DNA from: Croceicoccus bisphenolivorans
Lineage (GTDB): Bacteria; Pseudomonadota; Alphaproteobacteria; Sphingomonadales; Sphingomonadaceae
Assembly: GCF_001634625.1 (NCBI RefSeq)
Contig: NZ_LRSE01000001.1
Location: 280,510-344,509 of the forward strand
Direction of reading: 5' to 3'
DNA length: 64,000 bases
The translations under genes and the position numbers were made by a program. The notes under the pieces were generated by a model. The model saw nothing but the letters and a program-made list of their open reading frames with translations, had not been told where the DNA came from and searched no databases. This document shows positions 28,283 to 37,713 of this stretch, in pieces; position 1 is the first letter of the stretch, and each line of letters starts with the position of its first letter.

Positions 28283-28355
28283 TCCAACTCTCCATATCCG
28301 ATATCTTGAAGCCAGAATGAGTTGAAGTGCGCAGAACTGCAATGAAAATGTAACA

Positions 28356-28373
28356 TTGTCATCGTTGTGTAAC
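28356..28373 (+). promoter_or_regulatory. Pho-box-like site, TPR/lipoprotein intergenic region
   Basis: TTGTCAT-cgtt-GTGTAAC followed by ATT. Half-sites are 11 bp apart and match the site before ppk (GTCAY-4-GTGTAACAT). It stands 74-91 bases upstream of the TPR start and about 210 bases upstream of the lipoprotein start, so it may act mainly on the TPR gene. Confidence 0.55.
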
Positions 28374-28469
28374 ATTCGCAGACCCGCGGCATTCTGCGGT
28401 TTTTGCCACATTCGGGACATAAACCCGTCACATTGCGCACCTGCAAAAAAGTTTTGAAATGCAACCGAA

Positions 28470-28498
28470 CTGTCATGGACAGGCAAACAAACTGTCAC
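28470..28498 (+). promoter_or_regulatory. Paired CTGTCAY half-sites upstream of lipoprotein gene
   Basis: CTGTCAT at 28470-28476 and CTGTCAC at 28492-28498, each a perfect copy of the enterobacterial Pho-box half-site, spaced 22 bp (two 11-bp turns). The middle 11-bp register (28481) is poorly conserved. A further CCGTCAC lies at 28425-28431. The pair ends 83 bases before the GTG start, a suitable place for an activator. Confidence 0.5.
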
Positions 28499-28581
28499 GT
28501 GGCAGGCCTAGCTGACCTCTCGCGAACCCGAGTTTTCGCAACTCCATTCGAATCATCCGGTACTTGAGGGGACCGCTCGCC

Positions 28582-30195
28582 GTGAAAAATATCTCCCGAT
28601 CGCTCGTAGTTGGTTGCTCCGTCCTGGCCCTGTCGGCCTGCGGCGGCGACCAGATCGTCTCGCCCGGCACGGGCGGCGACATCATCATCACCAACCCGAC
28701 GCCGACGCCCGGCGGCACGCCGACGCCGACGCCGACCAGCGGCACCGTGACTGCTGCCGACACCTGCCCGTCGATCAGCGGCTCGACCGGTCTGACCGAC
28801 GACGGCGTGATGAGCGTGCCCACCGGCAGCTACCGCGTCTGCATCCTGCCCGACACTTTCAACGCCAGCACCACGCTGCGCTACATCCCGGGCGTCCTCT
28901 ACGCGATGGACGGTCGCGTGAACGTCGGCACCGACGGCGGCCCGCTGGCCGACACATCCGACGACAACGTTCCGATCGTTTACGGCGCCGACAGCAACGT
29001 CACGCTCACGATCGAACCGGGCGTCATCCTCTTCGCCGGCAACCGCACACAGCCGAACGGCGAATCGTATCTCGTCGTCCACCGCGGCAACAAGATCAAT
29101 GCCGTCGGCACCGCCGACAAGCCGATCATCTTCACCAGCCGTGAAAACGTCGTTGGCGATGCCACCGACTCGTCGATCGGTCAGTGGGGCGGCGTCGTGC
29201 TGCTTGGCCGCGCACCGGTTTCCGACTGCTTCGACGGCGCCTTCAACAAGGCCGCCGCCAACCAGTGGCAGTGCCAGCAGAAGCTGGAAGGTACCAACCA
29301 GACCACGTACTACGGCGGTGGCAACGCAGCCGACAGCTCGGGCACGATGAAGTACTTCCAGATCCGCTTCTCCGGCTTCGCGCTTACCGGCGGCAGCGAG
29401 CTTCAGTCGCTGACCCTGGGCGGCATCGGTTCGGGCACCACGATCGATCACTGGCAGAGCTTCAACAGCTCCGACGACGGCATGGAATTCTTCGGCGGCG
29501 TCGTGAACATGAAGCACGTGGTGGCCGTTGGTGCTGACGACGACACGATCGACGTCGACACCGGTTCGCAGACCACGATGCAGTATGTCATCGCCAAGCA
29601 GCGCGCCGAAGGCGGCGACAACCTCGTCGAACTCGACTCGCCCGACAGCGCACCCGAACCGATCACCGCCCTTCCGCGGACCAACCTGAAGATCTCGAAT
29701 GCCACGCTGGTCGGCGGCGCCGCAACTTCGGCCCGTACGCTTCGCCTGCGCGGCGGTGCGGACTTCTCGCTGGTCAACTCGGTTCTGGATGCCGGCAGCC
29801 TTTCCTGCCTGCGCATCGACGAAACCGCGACCTTCGACAGCACCGGCTCCGGCCCTCCGTTCTTCCAGTCGGATGTCATGAGCTGCGGCACGACGAAGTT
29901 CGAAGGCGGTTCGGGTGTCACCGGTACGCAGGTCCAGGGCCTGATCGATGGCAGCACCAACGTGAACTACAACTTCACGATCGCGCTCACGAGCGGCTTC
30001 ATCAACTCCGACGCGATCAACGCGTTCACGTTCTATGACGCCAAGACCAACGTCTCGTCGTTCTTCGACACCGTCGATCACATCGGCGCGGTGAAGAGCG
30101 CAGCCGACGACTGGTGGCTGGGCTGGACCTGCGATTCGTCGACGCTGACCTTCGGTAACGGCACCGGCGCCTGCACGACGCTGCCCGTCTACTGA
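28582..30195 (+). CDS. Surface-type lipoprotein with beta-helix-like body, partner of TonB receptor
   Basis: A 537-residue predicted lipoprotein. The signal peptide (VKNISRSLVVGCSVLALSAC) ends in lipobox LSAC, then GGD and a Pro/Thr-rich tether (TPTPGGTPTPTPTSG) typical of outer-membrane-anchored proteins. The body has repeated short strands (VTLTIEPGVILFAGN, INAVGTADKPIIFTS, WGGVVLLGRAPV, DDDTIDVDTGSQTTMQYVIA) suggesting a right-handed beta-helix; the IEPGVIL and GVVLLG phrases occur in uncharacterised lipoproteins next to TonB receptors in other proteobacteria. GTG start follows GAGGGG by 8 bases. The receptor gene follows 123 bases downstream, so a substrate-capture role for that receptor is inferred. 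Function not known. Confidence 0.75.
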   Translation: MKNISRSLVVGCSVLALSACGGDQIVSPGTGGDIIITNPTPTPGGTPTPTPTSGTVTAADTCPSISGSTGLTDDGVMSVPTGSYRVCILPDTFNASTTLRYIPGVLYAMDGRVNVGTDGGPLADTSDDNVPIVYGADSNVTLTIEPGVILFAGNRTQPNGESYLVVHRGNKINAVGTADKPIIFTSRENVVGDATDSSIGQWGGVVLLGRAPVSDCFDGAFNKAAANQWQCQQKLEGTNQTTYYGGGNAADSSGTMKYFQIRFSGFALTGGSELQSLTLGGIGSGTTIDHWQSFNSSDDGMEFFGGVVNMKHVVAVGADDDTIDVDTGSQTTMQYVIAKQRAEGGDNLVELDSPDSAPEPITALPRTNLKISNATLVGGAATSARTLRLRGGADFSLVNSVLDAGSLSCLRIDETATFDSTGSGPPFFQSDVMSCGTTKFEGGSGVTGTQVQGLIDGSTNVNYNFTIALTSGFINSDAINAFTFYDAKTNVSSFFDTVDHIGAVKSAADDWWLGWTCDSSTLTFGNGTGACTTLPVY

Positions 30196-30208
30196 GACTG
30201 ACAAGGCG

Positions 30209-30251
30209 GGGGAGGCGGCAGGTTTCGCATCGCGCGGGCCGGCCCCTCCCC
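30209..30251 (+). terminator. Possible partial terminator between lipoprotein and receptor
   Basis: GGGGAGG (30209-30215) can pair with CCTCCCC (30245-30251), followed only by TTCC. A second palindrome GGCCGCGCGCGGCC is at 30266-30279. Without a U-run they would at most lower receptor expression relative to the lipoprotein, or stabilise the upstream mRNA. Confidence 0.3.
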
Positions 30252-30318
30252 TTCCACGCTTTACCGGCCGCGCGCGGCCGATCTCCCAAGTACCGGACCA
30301 TTGAGGGGGTTCCACACC

Positions 30319-33030
30319 ATGTCCACCGGCAAGCGCCTCGCGGGGCTGCTCCTGCTCTCCACCGCGCTCACGTTCCCGATTGCGGGACTTGCGCAAGACA
30401 TCGGCGTTCCGCCGGGCGACGACCCGAGCACCGAAGCGGCCGAAGAAGAGATGGCGAGCCAGGTCGATCCGGCCGAGGAAATGGATGAAGGTCCCGATAT
30501 CTCGATCCCGGGCGGCGCCATCCTCGTTACCGGTCGCCGTAATCGCGATCCTGTCCGGGCATCGACGCAGGTCGTCACCGTCCTCTCTTCAGAAGACATC
30601 GCACGCACCGGCGAAGGCGACATCGCCGGCGCACTGGGCCGCGTGACCGGCCTGTCGGTGGTCGGTTCTGGCCGCGTCTACGTTCGCGGCCTTGGCGATC
30701 GCTACTCGCTCGCCATGCTGAACGGCCTGCCGCTGCCCAGCCCCGAACCGCTGAGCCGCGTCGTTCCCCTCGACATCTTCCCGACGAATGTCATCGCATC
30801 CTCACTGGTGCAGAAAACCTATTCGGCGAACTTCCCCGGCGAATTCGGCGGCGGCGTCATCAACCTGACGACCCGCGCCATTCCCGACGAAAGCTTCCTC
30901 AAGATCAGCGCATCGGCCGGTGGCGACACCAAGACGCTGGGCCGCAGCGGGATCACCTATTACGGCTCCGACATCGACTGGTTGGGCTTCGACAACGGCA
31001 ACCGCGACATCCCGTCGAACCTTGCCGCGTTCCTTGCCAGCGGCGAGCGTATTTCCAGCACGCCGATCGAGACACAGGAAGGCGTCGCCGCACAACTGTT
31101 CCCGACGAATCTTGCGACCGTAACGAAGGACGGCAACCTGCCGCCCAACTTCTCAGGCTCGATCACCGCCGGCACCTCGTTCGACGTAGGTGACGATGCG
31201 GTTCTCGGCTTGGTCGCGACTGTTTCGCTGAAGAACAGCTGGCGCAACCGTTCGGTCCACTCGCAAAGCGCGAACTCGGACCTGTCGCAGATCACCGATG
31301 AATGGCAGACCTTCATCACCGATCAGAAAATGCTGTTCAACGCCATGCTTGGCATAGGGCTGGACATCGGCGATCACACGATCCGCTTCACCAATCTCTA
31401 CATACGCGACACCCTGAAGCAGGCACGGCTTGGCGTGGGCTACAGTGTGGAGGATGAATACGACCTCGTGCGCCAGAATACCGGCTGGTACGAACGCCAG
31501 CTGATGGACAGCCAGCTTGTCGGCGAGTTCGATTTCGGTCCGCTGAAGCTTGACCTGCGTGGCGGTTATGCCCGCACCGATCGCGAAGCACCGTACAATC
31601 TCACGTTCAACTACGTGAAGACCAACCTCAACACGCCGACCGGCGGGTACTACGTCGCGAACATCACGAACCAGATCAACAACGTCGATCCGGTCACGTC
31701 TTCGTTCGACGACCTCAAGGAAGAGCTCTGGTACGGCGGCATCGACGCCAGCTACGAGCTGCTCGACAACCTGACGAGCACTGTCGGTTACGCTTATTCC
31801 GACACTACCCGTTACTCGTCGCGTCGTGAATTCTACCTGCAGGTTCAGACTGATCCAGCGATGGTGCCGCTCGGCCTGACCAGCTCGGTGCTCAACGCCG
31901 TCGCCCTGCGTCGTCCGGGAGATTTGATCAACGGCGCCACGCTGGCGGGCTTCAACGTCCGCCTGAACGAAGTGTCGCCCTTCCCCGCATTCGATGCGGC
32001 GCTGACGATCCATGCAGGCTACGGCAAGCTCAGCTATCTACCGGTCGACACCGTCACCATGGAAGCTGGTATCCGCTATGAGGATGCGAAGCAAACCGTT
32101 GCGCTCGACCAGTCGATTTTCAACGATCCGGTCGCCGGATCGCCGGGCACGTACAACGCGAACGACTACTTCCTGCCCAGCGCCACGATCACGTGGGAAG
32201 CCAGCGACCAGTTGCAGCTTCGTTTCGCCGCGTCGAAAACCATTGCCCGACCGCAGTTCCGCGAACTGGTGCAGCAGACGTATTTCGATCCCGACAACAA
32301 CCGCCAGTACGAGGGTAACCCGTTCCTGAACGACAGCGAACTGCTGAACTTCGAAGCACGGGCCGAATACTACATCTCGGGCCGCAACCACTTCAGCCTA
32401 GCCGGGTTCTACAAGGAAATCGACAACCCGATCGAGGCCGTGGTTCTTGCCATCCAGGGCAATACCTACACCACGTTCGCAAACGTGCCGAAGGCCGAAC
32501 TCTACGGCGCCGAAGTCGAAGCACAGTACGGCATACCGCTGAACGGCACCGGCTTCCTCGAGTACAAGGACTTCGTGATCTACGCGAACTACACGTACTC
32601 GCAGTCGAGCATAAAGTTCGACGAGGGCGACATCCTGATCCTGGCCGATGCCGTGTCGGACGTCGACAACTTCTTCGATGTCGGCGATCCGATGACGGGG
32701 CAGTCCGACCACGTCGCGAACCTGCAGTTCGGTCTGGAGGATTCAGAAGAGACGGGCCAGTACACCTTCCTGCTCAACTACGCGAGCAAACGGGTTACGC
32801 GCCGCGACTTCAACGCTCCGGCCATTATTGAGTACCCCGGTCTCACCGTGGACTTCGTGGCCCGTCAGGCCGCCGACTTCATGGGCGTTCCGGTCGAGCT
32901 GGAATTCGAAGCGCGCAACATCTTCGGTCGCGATAACCTCGAATATCAGAAGAACGGCGAATACCGCGTCGACAACAACGTGTTCGAGGTCGGCCCGAGC
33001 TTCTCGCTCGGCATTTCGATGGAATTCTAA
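30319..33030 (+). CDS. TonB-dependent outer-membrane receptor
   Basis: A 903-residue receptor. Signal peptide (about 1-27, ending GLAQD), an acidic stretch, a TonB-box-like GAILVTGRRNRD at about residue 72-83, the plug domain (VVTVLSSEDIARTGEGDI, GRVYVRGLGDRYS, FPGEFGGGVINLTTR) and a large beta barrel finishing in FSLGISMEF with the terminal Phe needed for Bam insertion. GAGGGGG precedes the ATG at 30319. The substrate is unknown. Being downstream of the beta-helix lipoprotein and of Pho-type sites suggests uptake of a phosphorus-containing compound (inference). A strong terminator follows. Confidence 0.92.
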   Translation: MSTGKRLAGLLLLSTALTFPIAGLAQDIGVPPGDDPSTEAAEEEMASQVDPAEEMDEGPDISIPGGAILVTGRRNRDPVRASTQVVTVLSSEDIARTGEGDIAGALGRVTGLSVVGSGRVYVRGLGDRYSLAMLNGLPLPSPEPLSRVVPLDIFPTNVIASSLVQKTYSANFPGEFGGGVINLTTRAIPDESFLKISASAGGDTKTLGRSGITYYGSDIDWLGFDNGNRDIPSNLAAFLASGERISSTPIETQEGVAAQLFPTNLATVTKDGNLPPNFSGSITAGTSFDVGDDAVLGLVATVSLKNSWRNRSVHSQSANSDLSQITDEWQTFITDQKMLFNAMLGIGLDIGDHTIRFTNLYIRDTLKQARLGVGYSVEDEYDLVRQNTGWYERQLMDSQLVGEFDFGPLKLDLRGGYARTDREAPYNLTFNYVKTNLNTPTGGYYVANITNQINNVDPVTSSFDDLKEELWYGGIDASYELLDNLTSTVGYAYSDTTRYSSRREFYLQVQTDPAMVPLGLTSSVLNAVALRRPGDLINGATLAGFNVRLNEVSPFPAFDAALTIHAGYGKLSYLPVDTVTMEAGIRYEDAKQTVALDQSIFNDPVAGSPGTYNANDYFLPSATITWEASDQLQLRFAASKTIARPQFRELVQQTYFDPDNNRQYEGNPFLNDSELLNFEARAEYYISGRNHFSLAGFYKEIDNPIEAVVLAIQGNTYTTFANVPKAELYGAEVEAQYGIPLNGTGFLEYKDFVIYANYTYSQSSIKFDEGDILILADAVSDVDNFFDVGDPMTGQSDHVANLQFGLEDSEETGQYTFLLNYASKRVTRRDFNAPAIIEYPGLTVDFVARQAADFMGVPVELEFEARNIFGRDNLEYQKNGEYRVDNNVFEVGPSFSLGISMEF

Positions 33031-33059
33031 CGAGCTACCCTGCGAAAGCAGTCCCTCGG

Positions 33060-33092
33060 GCCGGGCCTCCCCACGGGGAGGTCCGGCTTTTT
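33060..33092 (+). terminator. Intrinsic terminator after TonB receptor
   Basis: A stem of about 12 bp, GCCGGGCCTCCC against GGGAGGTCCGGC with one G-T pair, and a short loop, is followed by a T-run (CTTTTTCCTTTT). It closes the lipoprotein-receptor unit. Confidence 0.85.
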
Positions 33093-33166
33093 CCTTTTCG
33101 TCAGGGATTCGCCTTATCGCATGGAAAGGCGTATGATCGGGTGTCTTTCGGGAGAGGAGGCACCAG

Positions 33167-33535
33167 ATGGCACATGATCATAAACTGATCCTCGCCAGCC
33201 GGGTAGAAAACACCTCGGTCTTCAATGAAGATGGCTGGCTGATCGGGCATATCCGCGACCTTTCGATCGACCGCGAAAGCGGCCAGGTCGTTCACGCGAT
33301 CATGTCGTTCGGCGGGTTCCTCGGCATCGGCAACCGCCTTCACCCGCTACCGTGGAGCATGCTCGGCTATAATGCCGAACGACATGGCTACATCGTTTCA
33401 CTGGATAAGGCGGCGCTGGAACAAGCCCCGCACTACGACGCGGACGAACTGGAGGATTTCGGCGGGGCGCACCACGACAAGAAGCGCAGCGACGTTCTCG
33501 AATACTACGGCCGCTACGGACCGCCGCCAATCTAG
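33167..33535 (+). CDS. PRC-barrel domain protein
   Basis: A 122-residue protein whose residues 5-80 form a PRC-barrel: LILASRVENTSVFNEDGWLI, GHIRDLSIDRESGQVVHAIM and FGGFLGIGNRLHPLPWSML are the expected strands, as in photosynthetic reaction centre H subunit and RimM. The C-terminal third is charged and unrelated. Free PRC-barrel proteins are widespread in alphaproteobacteria, often stress-linked, without a known biochemical role. A strong GAGAGGAGG site precedes the ATG. Its stop is 20 bases from the stop of the convergent regulator gene. Confidence 0.85.
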   Translation: MAHDHKLILASRVENTSVFNEDGWLIGHIRDLSIDRESGQVVHAIMSFGGFLGIGNRLHPLPWSMLGYNAERHGYIVSLDKAALEQAPHYDADELEDFGGAHHDKKRSDVLEYYGRYGPPPI

Positions 33536-33555
33536 GGCGCCGATCTGGAACCCGC

Positions 33556-34236
33556 TTACGATGGCGGGCTGTCGAGAACGTAGCCCATCGCCCGCACGGT
33601 ACGCAGCATTTCGCCCGCACCCACGCTTTTGAGCGCGCGGCGCAGGCGGCCGATCCAGACGTCGACGGTGCGTTCGTCGATCGGGGGGTCGAGCTTGCCC
33701 AACCCCTCGATCAGTTCGATCCGCGTCAGCACGCGATCGGGGTTTTCCGCGAAGAAGCGGAGCAGGCGAAATTCGTTGGGCCGAAGCGGCACCGGCCTGT
33801 CGTGCCAGCGTGCCTGCAGCGCGAGGAGATCGATGGTAAGCTTGCCTACGCGCACCTGCTGCGCAAAATGACGCGGACCGCGCCGTTCCTGCAGTGCGAA
33901 GACACGGTCCAGCACGGCGTTACGATCCAGCGGACCGATCATGTAGTCATCGGCTCCGGCCCGCAGCGCACGGCGGCGATCATCGGGATCGTCCACTTCC
34001 AGCACCATCGTGACATGCGCATCGGTAGTGCGCGGATCGGCGCGAAGACGGCGGCAAAGCTCCAGCCCGGAGCATTCGTCCATCACCCAGTCGACGAACG
34101 CCCACATCTGCCCTTCGACAAGGCGACGCGGGCCGTTGCAGTCGAGCCGGTCGAACGTGAAGCGCATGCCGTCATGCTCGAACGGTTCAAGCGCCTCCCC
34201 CATCGGGTCGCTCATGAAGATGTTGACGACGTCCAA
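33556..34236 (-). CDS. PhoB-like winged-helix response regulator with atypical receiver
   Basis: A 226-residue regulator. The C-terminal winged helix (about 128-222) is of the OmpR/PhoB type and closest to PhoB: PNEFRLLRFFAENPDRVLTR, the recognition helix ERTVDVWIGRLRRAL, and MLRTVRAMGYVLD. The receiver (about 1-118) is degenerate. The phospho-acceptor Asp is plausible (FVDWVM, Asp49) and AGADDYM is present, but the conserved Lys is Gly (MIGPLD, residue 101) and the acidic pair at the start is reduced to SDP. Start chosen as TTG at 34236 behind GGGGG; ATG at 34215 is possible, and a GTG at 34290 is unlikely since it sits inside a Pho-like site. A paralogue of PhoB or an atypical PhoB: not settled. 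Confidence 0.78.
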   Translation of the reverse strand: MDVVNIFMSDPMGEALEPFEHDGMRFTFDRLDCNGPRRLVEGQMWAFVDWVMDECSGLELCRRLRADPRTTDAHVTMVLEVDDPDDRRRALRAGADDYMIGPLDRNAVLDRVFALQERRGPRHFAQQVRVGKLTIDLLALQARWHDRPVPLRPNEFRLLRFFAENPDRVLTRIELIEGLGKLDPPIDERTVDVWIGRLRRALKSVGAGEMLRTVRAMGYVLDSPPS

Positions 34237-34283
34237 GAATGCCCCCGAAAACGGTACGTTTCCAAGGCAATTGCCGTGCAACC

Positions 34284-34301
34284 ATGACACGTTCGTGACT
34301 A
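34284..34301 (-). promoter_or_regulatory. Pho-box-like site upstream of the PhoB-like regulator
   Basis: On the minus strand TAGTCAC-gaac-GTGTCAT followed by GGT: half-sites 11 bp apart, sharing GTCAC and GTGTNAY with the ppk and TPR/lipoprotein sites. It ends 48 bases before the preferred TTG start, which suits an autoregulated promoter. Confidence 0.55.
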
Positions 34302-34464
34302 TCGAACGCGGAAAATAGCCGGCCTCATGCAGATCGATTTTCGTTCCGGTGGAGCGAGAACGGCAGCTGGCGAGAACCGGCGCGCAGCGGCCTTTCTGGC
34401 CGTGAGCACCGGAAGCGCAGTCAGCTGCCGTTCGCAGCCCGCCGGAGAGGAAATCCAGGCGATA

Positions 34465-37230
34465 TTACGCAACTGCCCCGTGGCAGTGTTTGTACTTGTT
34501 CCCACTTCCGCACGGGCACGGCGCGTTACGCGAAATGTCCATGTCCGCCCACGGGTTCTCGCTTTCCGCACCGCCCGGTCCAGCCTGTGCGAAAGTCGAT
34601 CCGGCCAGCGCGCCGAACAGCGCCTGCCGCTGTGCCGATCCGTCGCCGTCGTTCGAGTTGTCCTCGCCCGTCAGCGGGTTGATATGACCGGTCATCAGGT
34701 CCGGATTGGTCAGGAAATCGGGCAGTTCGGGCAAGGGGGCGGGTTCCGGCTGCTGCATGCGCAGCTGGCTGGTCATCAGGATCTTGGTCACGTCCTCGCG
34801 GATCGCCTCCAGCATCCGTTCGAACAGGCCGAACGCTTCCTGCTTGTACTCGTTGATCGGCGTCTTCTGGGCATAAGCACGCAGGAACACCACCTGCCGC
34901 AGCGCATCCAGCGTCGCGAGGTGTTCCTTCCAGTGGTAGTCCAGCCTGTCCAGCAGGACCGACTTTTCCACCTGCCGCCAGATGCCGGGTTCGGTGTCGG
35001 CCAGCTTGGCGTCCATCTTGGCATCGGCCATCGCGGCAAGGCGCTGTTCCAGATCTTCGGGCTCGATCCCGTCTTCGTTCATCCAATCGTCGATCGGTGC
35101 GGGTTCGCCGAAGATCTCCTCGATCTTCTCCTTCAGCCCTTCGACATCCCACTGTTCGGGATAGGATCCGGGCGGGCAGGCATTGCCGACCAGCCAGTTC
35201 ACCGTGTCGTTGCGCATGTCGACCACGACATCGTCCACGGTCTCCGAATCCATGATGTCTTCGCGCTGTTCGTAGATAACCTTGCGCTGGTCGTTCATCA
35301 CGTTGTCGTATTCCACGACCTGCTTGCGGATGTCGTAGTTGCGGGCCTCGACCTTCTTCTGTGCGGTCTCGATCGCCTTCGACAGCCACTTCGAACCGAT
35401 CGCCTCGCCATCCTCCAGGTTGGAGTTCATCATCTTGGCAAACAGCGTGTCGGGGCCGAAGATACGCAGCAGGTCGTCTTCAAGGCAGAGGTAGAAACGC
35501 GACAGGCCCGGATCGCCCTGACGCCCGGAACGGCCGCGCAGCTGGTTGTCGATGCGGCGGCTTTCGTGGCGTTCGGTGCCCAGCACGAACAGGCCGCCCG
35601 CTTCCAGCACCTGCTGGCGTTCGGCGGCGATCTCTTCCTTGATCTTCGCGATTGCCGCGTCGCGCTCCGGTCCTTCGGGCATGTCGCCCAGTTCGTCGCC
35701 GATGCGGAAATCGAGGTTGCCGCCAAGCTGGATGTCGGTGCCGCGCCCTGCCATGTTCGTGGCGATCGTCACCGCGCCAAGGCGGCCCGCCTGCGCCACG
35801 ATATGGGCTTCCATCTCGTGCATGCGCGCGTTGAGGACGGAGTGCTTCACACCCTCTTCGCCAAGGAACTTGCTGAGCAGTTCCGACTTCTCGATCGAGA
35901 CGGTGCCGACAAGGACCGGCTGGCCCTTCTCGTTATGCTCCCGGATGGAGGCGGCGATGGCGCGGAACTTGTCGTGCGTGTTCTTGTAGAACTGGTCATC
36001 CTCGTCCACGCGCTGCACCGGCACGTTGGTCGGGATCTCCACGACGTTCAGCTTGTAGATGTCGAAGAATTCCGCCGCCTCGGTCGCGGCGGTGCCGGTC
36101 ATGCCCGAAAGCTTGGGGTACATGCGGAAATAGTTCTGGAACGTGATCGATGCCATCGTCTGGTTCTCGGGCTCGATCTTCACGCCCTCCTTGGCCTCTA
36201 CCGCCTGGTGAAGGCCGTTGGACCAGCGGCGGCCGTCCATCATGCGGCCAGTGAACTCGTCGATGATGACGACCTTGTCGTCCTTCACGATGTAGTCCGT
36301 GTCACGCTTGAACATGTGCACGGCCTTCAGCGCCTGATCGAGGTGATGGACGACCTGCGTGTTCTCGAAATCGTAGAGGTTCTCGGTCTCGAGATGACCT
36401 TCGGCGAGCAGGATCTGCTCGATCTTCTCCGCCCCGTCCTCGGTCAGCGTGATGTTCTTGGTCTTCTCGTCCTTTTCGAAGTCCTCCTCGTCCAGCTGTT
36501 TCACAACCGCGTCGATGGTTACGTAAAGCTCGGACTTGTCCTCTGTCGGGCCGGAGATGATCAGCGGGGTGCGCGCCTCGTCGATCAGGATCGAGTCCAC
36601 CTCGTCGACGATGGCATAGTTGAACGGACGGTGCACCTGCTGCTCGCGCGAGTGCTTCATATTGTCGCGCAGGTAATCGAAGCCAAGCTCGTTGTTGGTC
36701 GAATAGGTGATGTCGCAGTTGTAGCTGGCGCGGCGGTCATGCTCGTGCATGTTGGGCACGATGACGCCGACGGTCAGGCCGAGGAAATTGTAGAGCTTGC
36801 CCATCGTCTCCGCGTCGCGGCGGGCGAGGTAGTCGTTGACGGTGACGACGTGAACGCCCTTGCCGGTAAGCCCGTTGAGATAGACCGACAACGTGGCGAC
36901 CAGCGTCTTGCCCTCGCCCGTGCGCATCTCGGCGATCTCGCCACGGTGGAGCGCGATGCCGCCCACCATCTGCACGTCGAAATGGCGCATGCCGAAAACG
37001 CGCTTGGAACCTTCGCGAACGACGGCGAATGCTTCGGTCAGAAGATCGTCCAGTGTTTCGCCGGCTTCAAGCCGCTGGCGGAACGCGGCGGTCTGCCCCT
37101 GCAGCTCCTCGTCGCTCATCGCCTCGTAATGCGGTTCAAGGCTGTTGATCCGCTCGACGAGCTTGCCCATCGACTTGACGTAACGGTCGTTCGAGGAGCC
37201 GAACAGGGACTTGGCAATGGATCCGAACAT
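34465..37230 (-). CDS. secA: Protein translocase ATPase SecA
   Basis: A 921-residue motor of the Sec export pathway. It has Walker [14 protein letters not shown], Walker B-like [34 protein letters not shown] NBD1 sequence, the second NBD ([33 protein letters not shown]), and a C-terminal zinc motif [14 protein letters not shown] that binds SecB and lipids. Start at [11 protein letters not shown], the usual SecA N-terminus; upstream reading is untranslated. AAGGAAAG provides ribosome binding. It is flanked by convergent or unrelated genes and likely monocistronic. Confidence 0.97.
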   Translation of the reverse strand: MFGSIAKSLFGSSNDRYVKSMGKLVERINSLEPHYEAMSDEELQGQTAAFRQRLEAGETLDDLLTEAFAVVREGSKRVFGMRHFDVQMVGGIALHRGEIAEMRTGEGKTLVATLSVYLNGLTGKGVHVVTVNDYLARRDAETMGKLYNFLGLTVGVIVPNMHEHDRRASYNCDITYSTNNELGFDYLRDNMKHSREQQVHRPFNYAIVDEVDSILIDEARTPLIISGPTEDKSELYVTIDAVVKQLDEEDFEKDEKTKNITLTEDGAEKIEQILLAEGHLETENLYDFENTQVVHHLDQALKAVHMFKRDTDYIVKDDKVVIIDEFTGRMMDGRRWSNGLHQAVEAKEGVKIEPENQTMASITFQNYFRMYPKLSGMTGTAATEAAEFFDIYKLNVVEIPTNVPVQRVDEDDQFYKNTHDKFRAIAASIREHNEKGQPVLVGTVSIEKSELLSKFLGEEGVKHSVLNARMHEMEAHIVAQAGRLGAVTIATNMAGRGTDIQLGGNLDFRIGDELGDMPEGPERDAAIAKIKEEIAAERQQVLEAGGLFVLGTERHESRRIDNQLRGRSGRQGDPGLSRFYLCLEDDLLRIFGPDTLFAKMMNSNLEDGEAIGSKWLSKAIETAQKKVEARNYDIRKQVVEYDNVMNDQRKVIYEQREDIMDSETVDDVVVDMRNDTVNWLVGNACPPGSYPEQWDVEGLKEKIEEIFGEPAPIDDWMNEDGIEPEDLEQRLAAMADAKMDAKLADTEPGIWRQVEKSVLLDRLDYHWKEHLATLDALRQVVFLRAYAQKTPINEYKQEAFGLFERMLEAIREDVTKILMTSQLRMQQPEPAPLPELPDFLTNPDLMTGHINPLTGEDNSNDGDGSAQRQALFGALAGSTFAQAGPGGAESENPWADMDISRNAPCPCGSGNKYKHCHGAVA

Positions 37231-37386
37231 GGGTCGGGTCTTTCCTTGTACTGGCGAGCCGGCGCGAATGTACGGCAGGCGTCGCTGAAATGGTGGTGGT
37301 ATGTCAGGAAGGCGCACGGCAGAACGCGCACGAAATCAAGGATATGGGCGACATCCGCGCAAGGATGCGCGGTGCCGCGAAAGTCT

Positions 37387-37662
37387 CTATTCGAGAGGCC
37401 GGTCGGCCAGCATGATCACCGGCAGAAGCACGGTGCGCGGCGCTTTCGACGCAGGCGCGCCGAGTTCGCGGTTACGCTTCGCGCGCGAGGTGCGCGGCTG
37501 GGCCGCTTCCGCATCGCGGCGGATCGCTTCGACCCCGGTACAAGTCCTGTCGACACGTGAAACTTCCGCATCGCGCGGATCGTAATGCAGGCGCGCGTGC
37601 GCCGGCGCGACCAGCGCGGACAGGCCCAGGATCAGGGCAGCAAGGGCGAGGAGCCGTTTCAT
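37387..37662 (-). CDS. Small secreted protein of unknown function
   Basis: A 91-residue protein with a clear signal peptide (MKRLLALAALILGLSALVAP, cleavage after AHA). The mature portion is short, basic and Arg-rich with one Cys (RTCTGVEAIRR), and ends in RTVLLPVIMLADRPLE. No family recognised. It lies between secA and a TonB-like gene on the same strand. The upstream in-frame Met at 37701 would put charged residues before the signal peptide, so 37662 was chosen. Confidence 0.55.
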   Translation of the reverse strand: MKRLLALAALILGLSALVAPAHARLHYDPRDAEVSRVDRTCTGVEAIRRDAEAAQPRTSRAKRNRELGAPASKAPRTVLLPVIMLADRPLE

Positions 37663-37713
37663 GCTTGCGACAAGATAGGCACTGAACGGACGAAAATCCA
37701 CCCGTTTCCCGAG

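Noticed and set aside
28495..30396. A 633-codon minus-strand frame opposite the lipoprotein gene
   Set aside because: The plus strand has a lipobox, ribosome binding site and normal composition; the antisense product is low-complexity.
34327..37560. A 1077-codon open frame on the plus strand opposite secA
   Set aside because: It is a mirror of secA in GC-rich DNA; the product shows no family features, and secA on the minus strand is beyond doubt.
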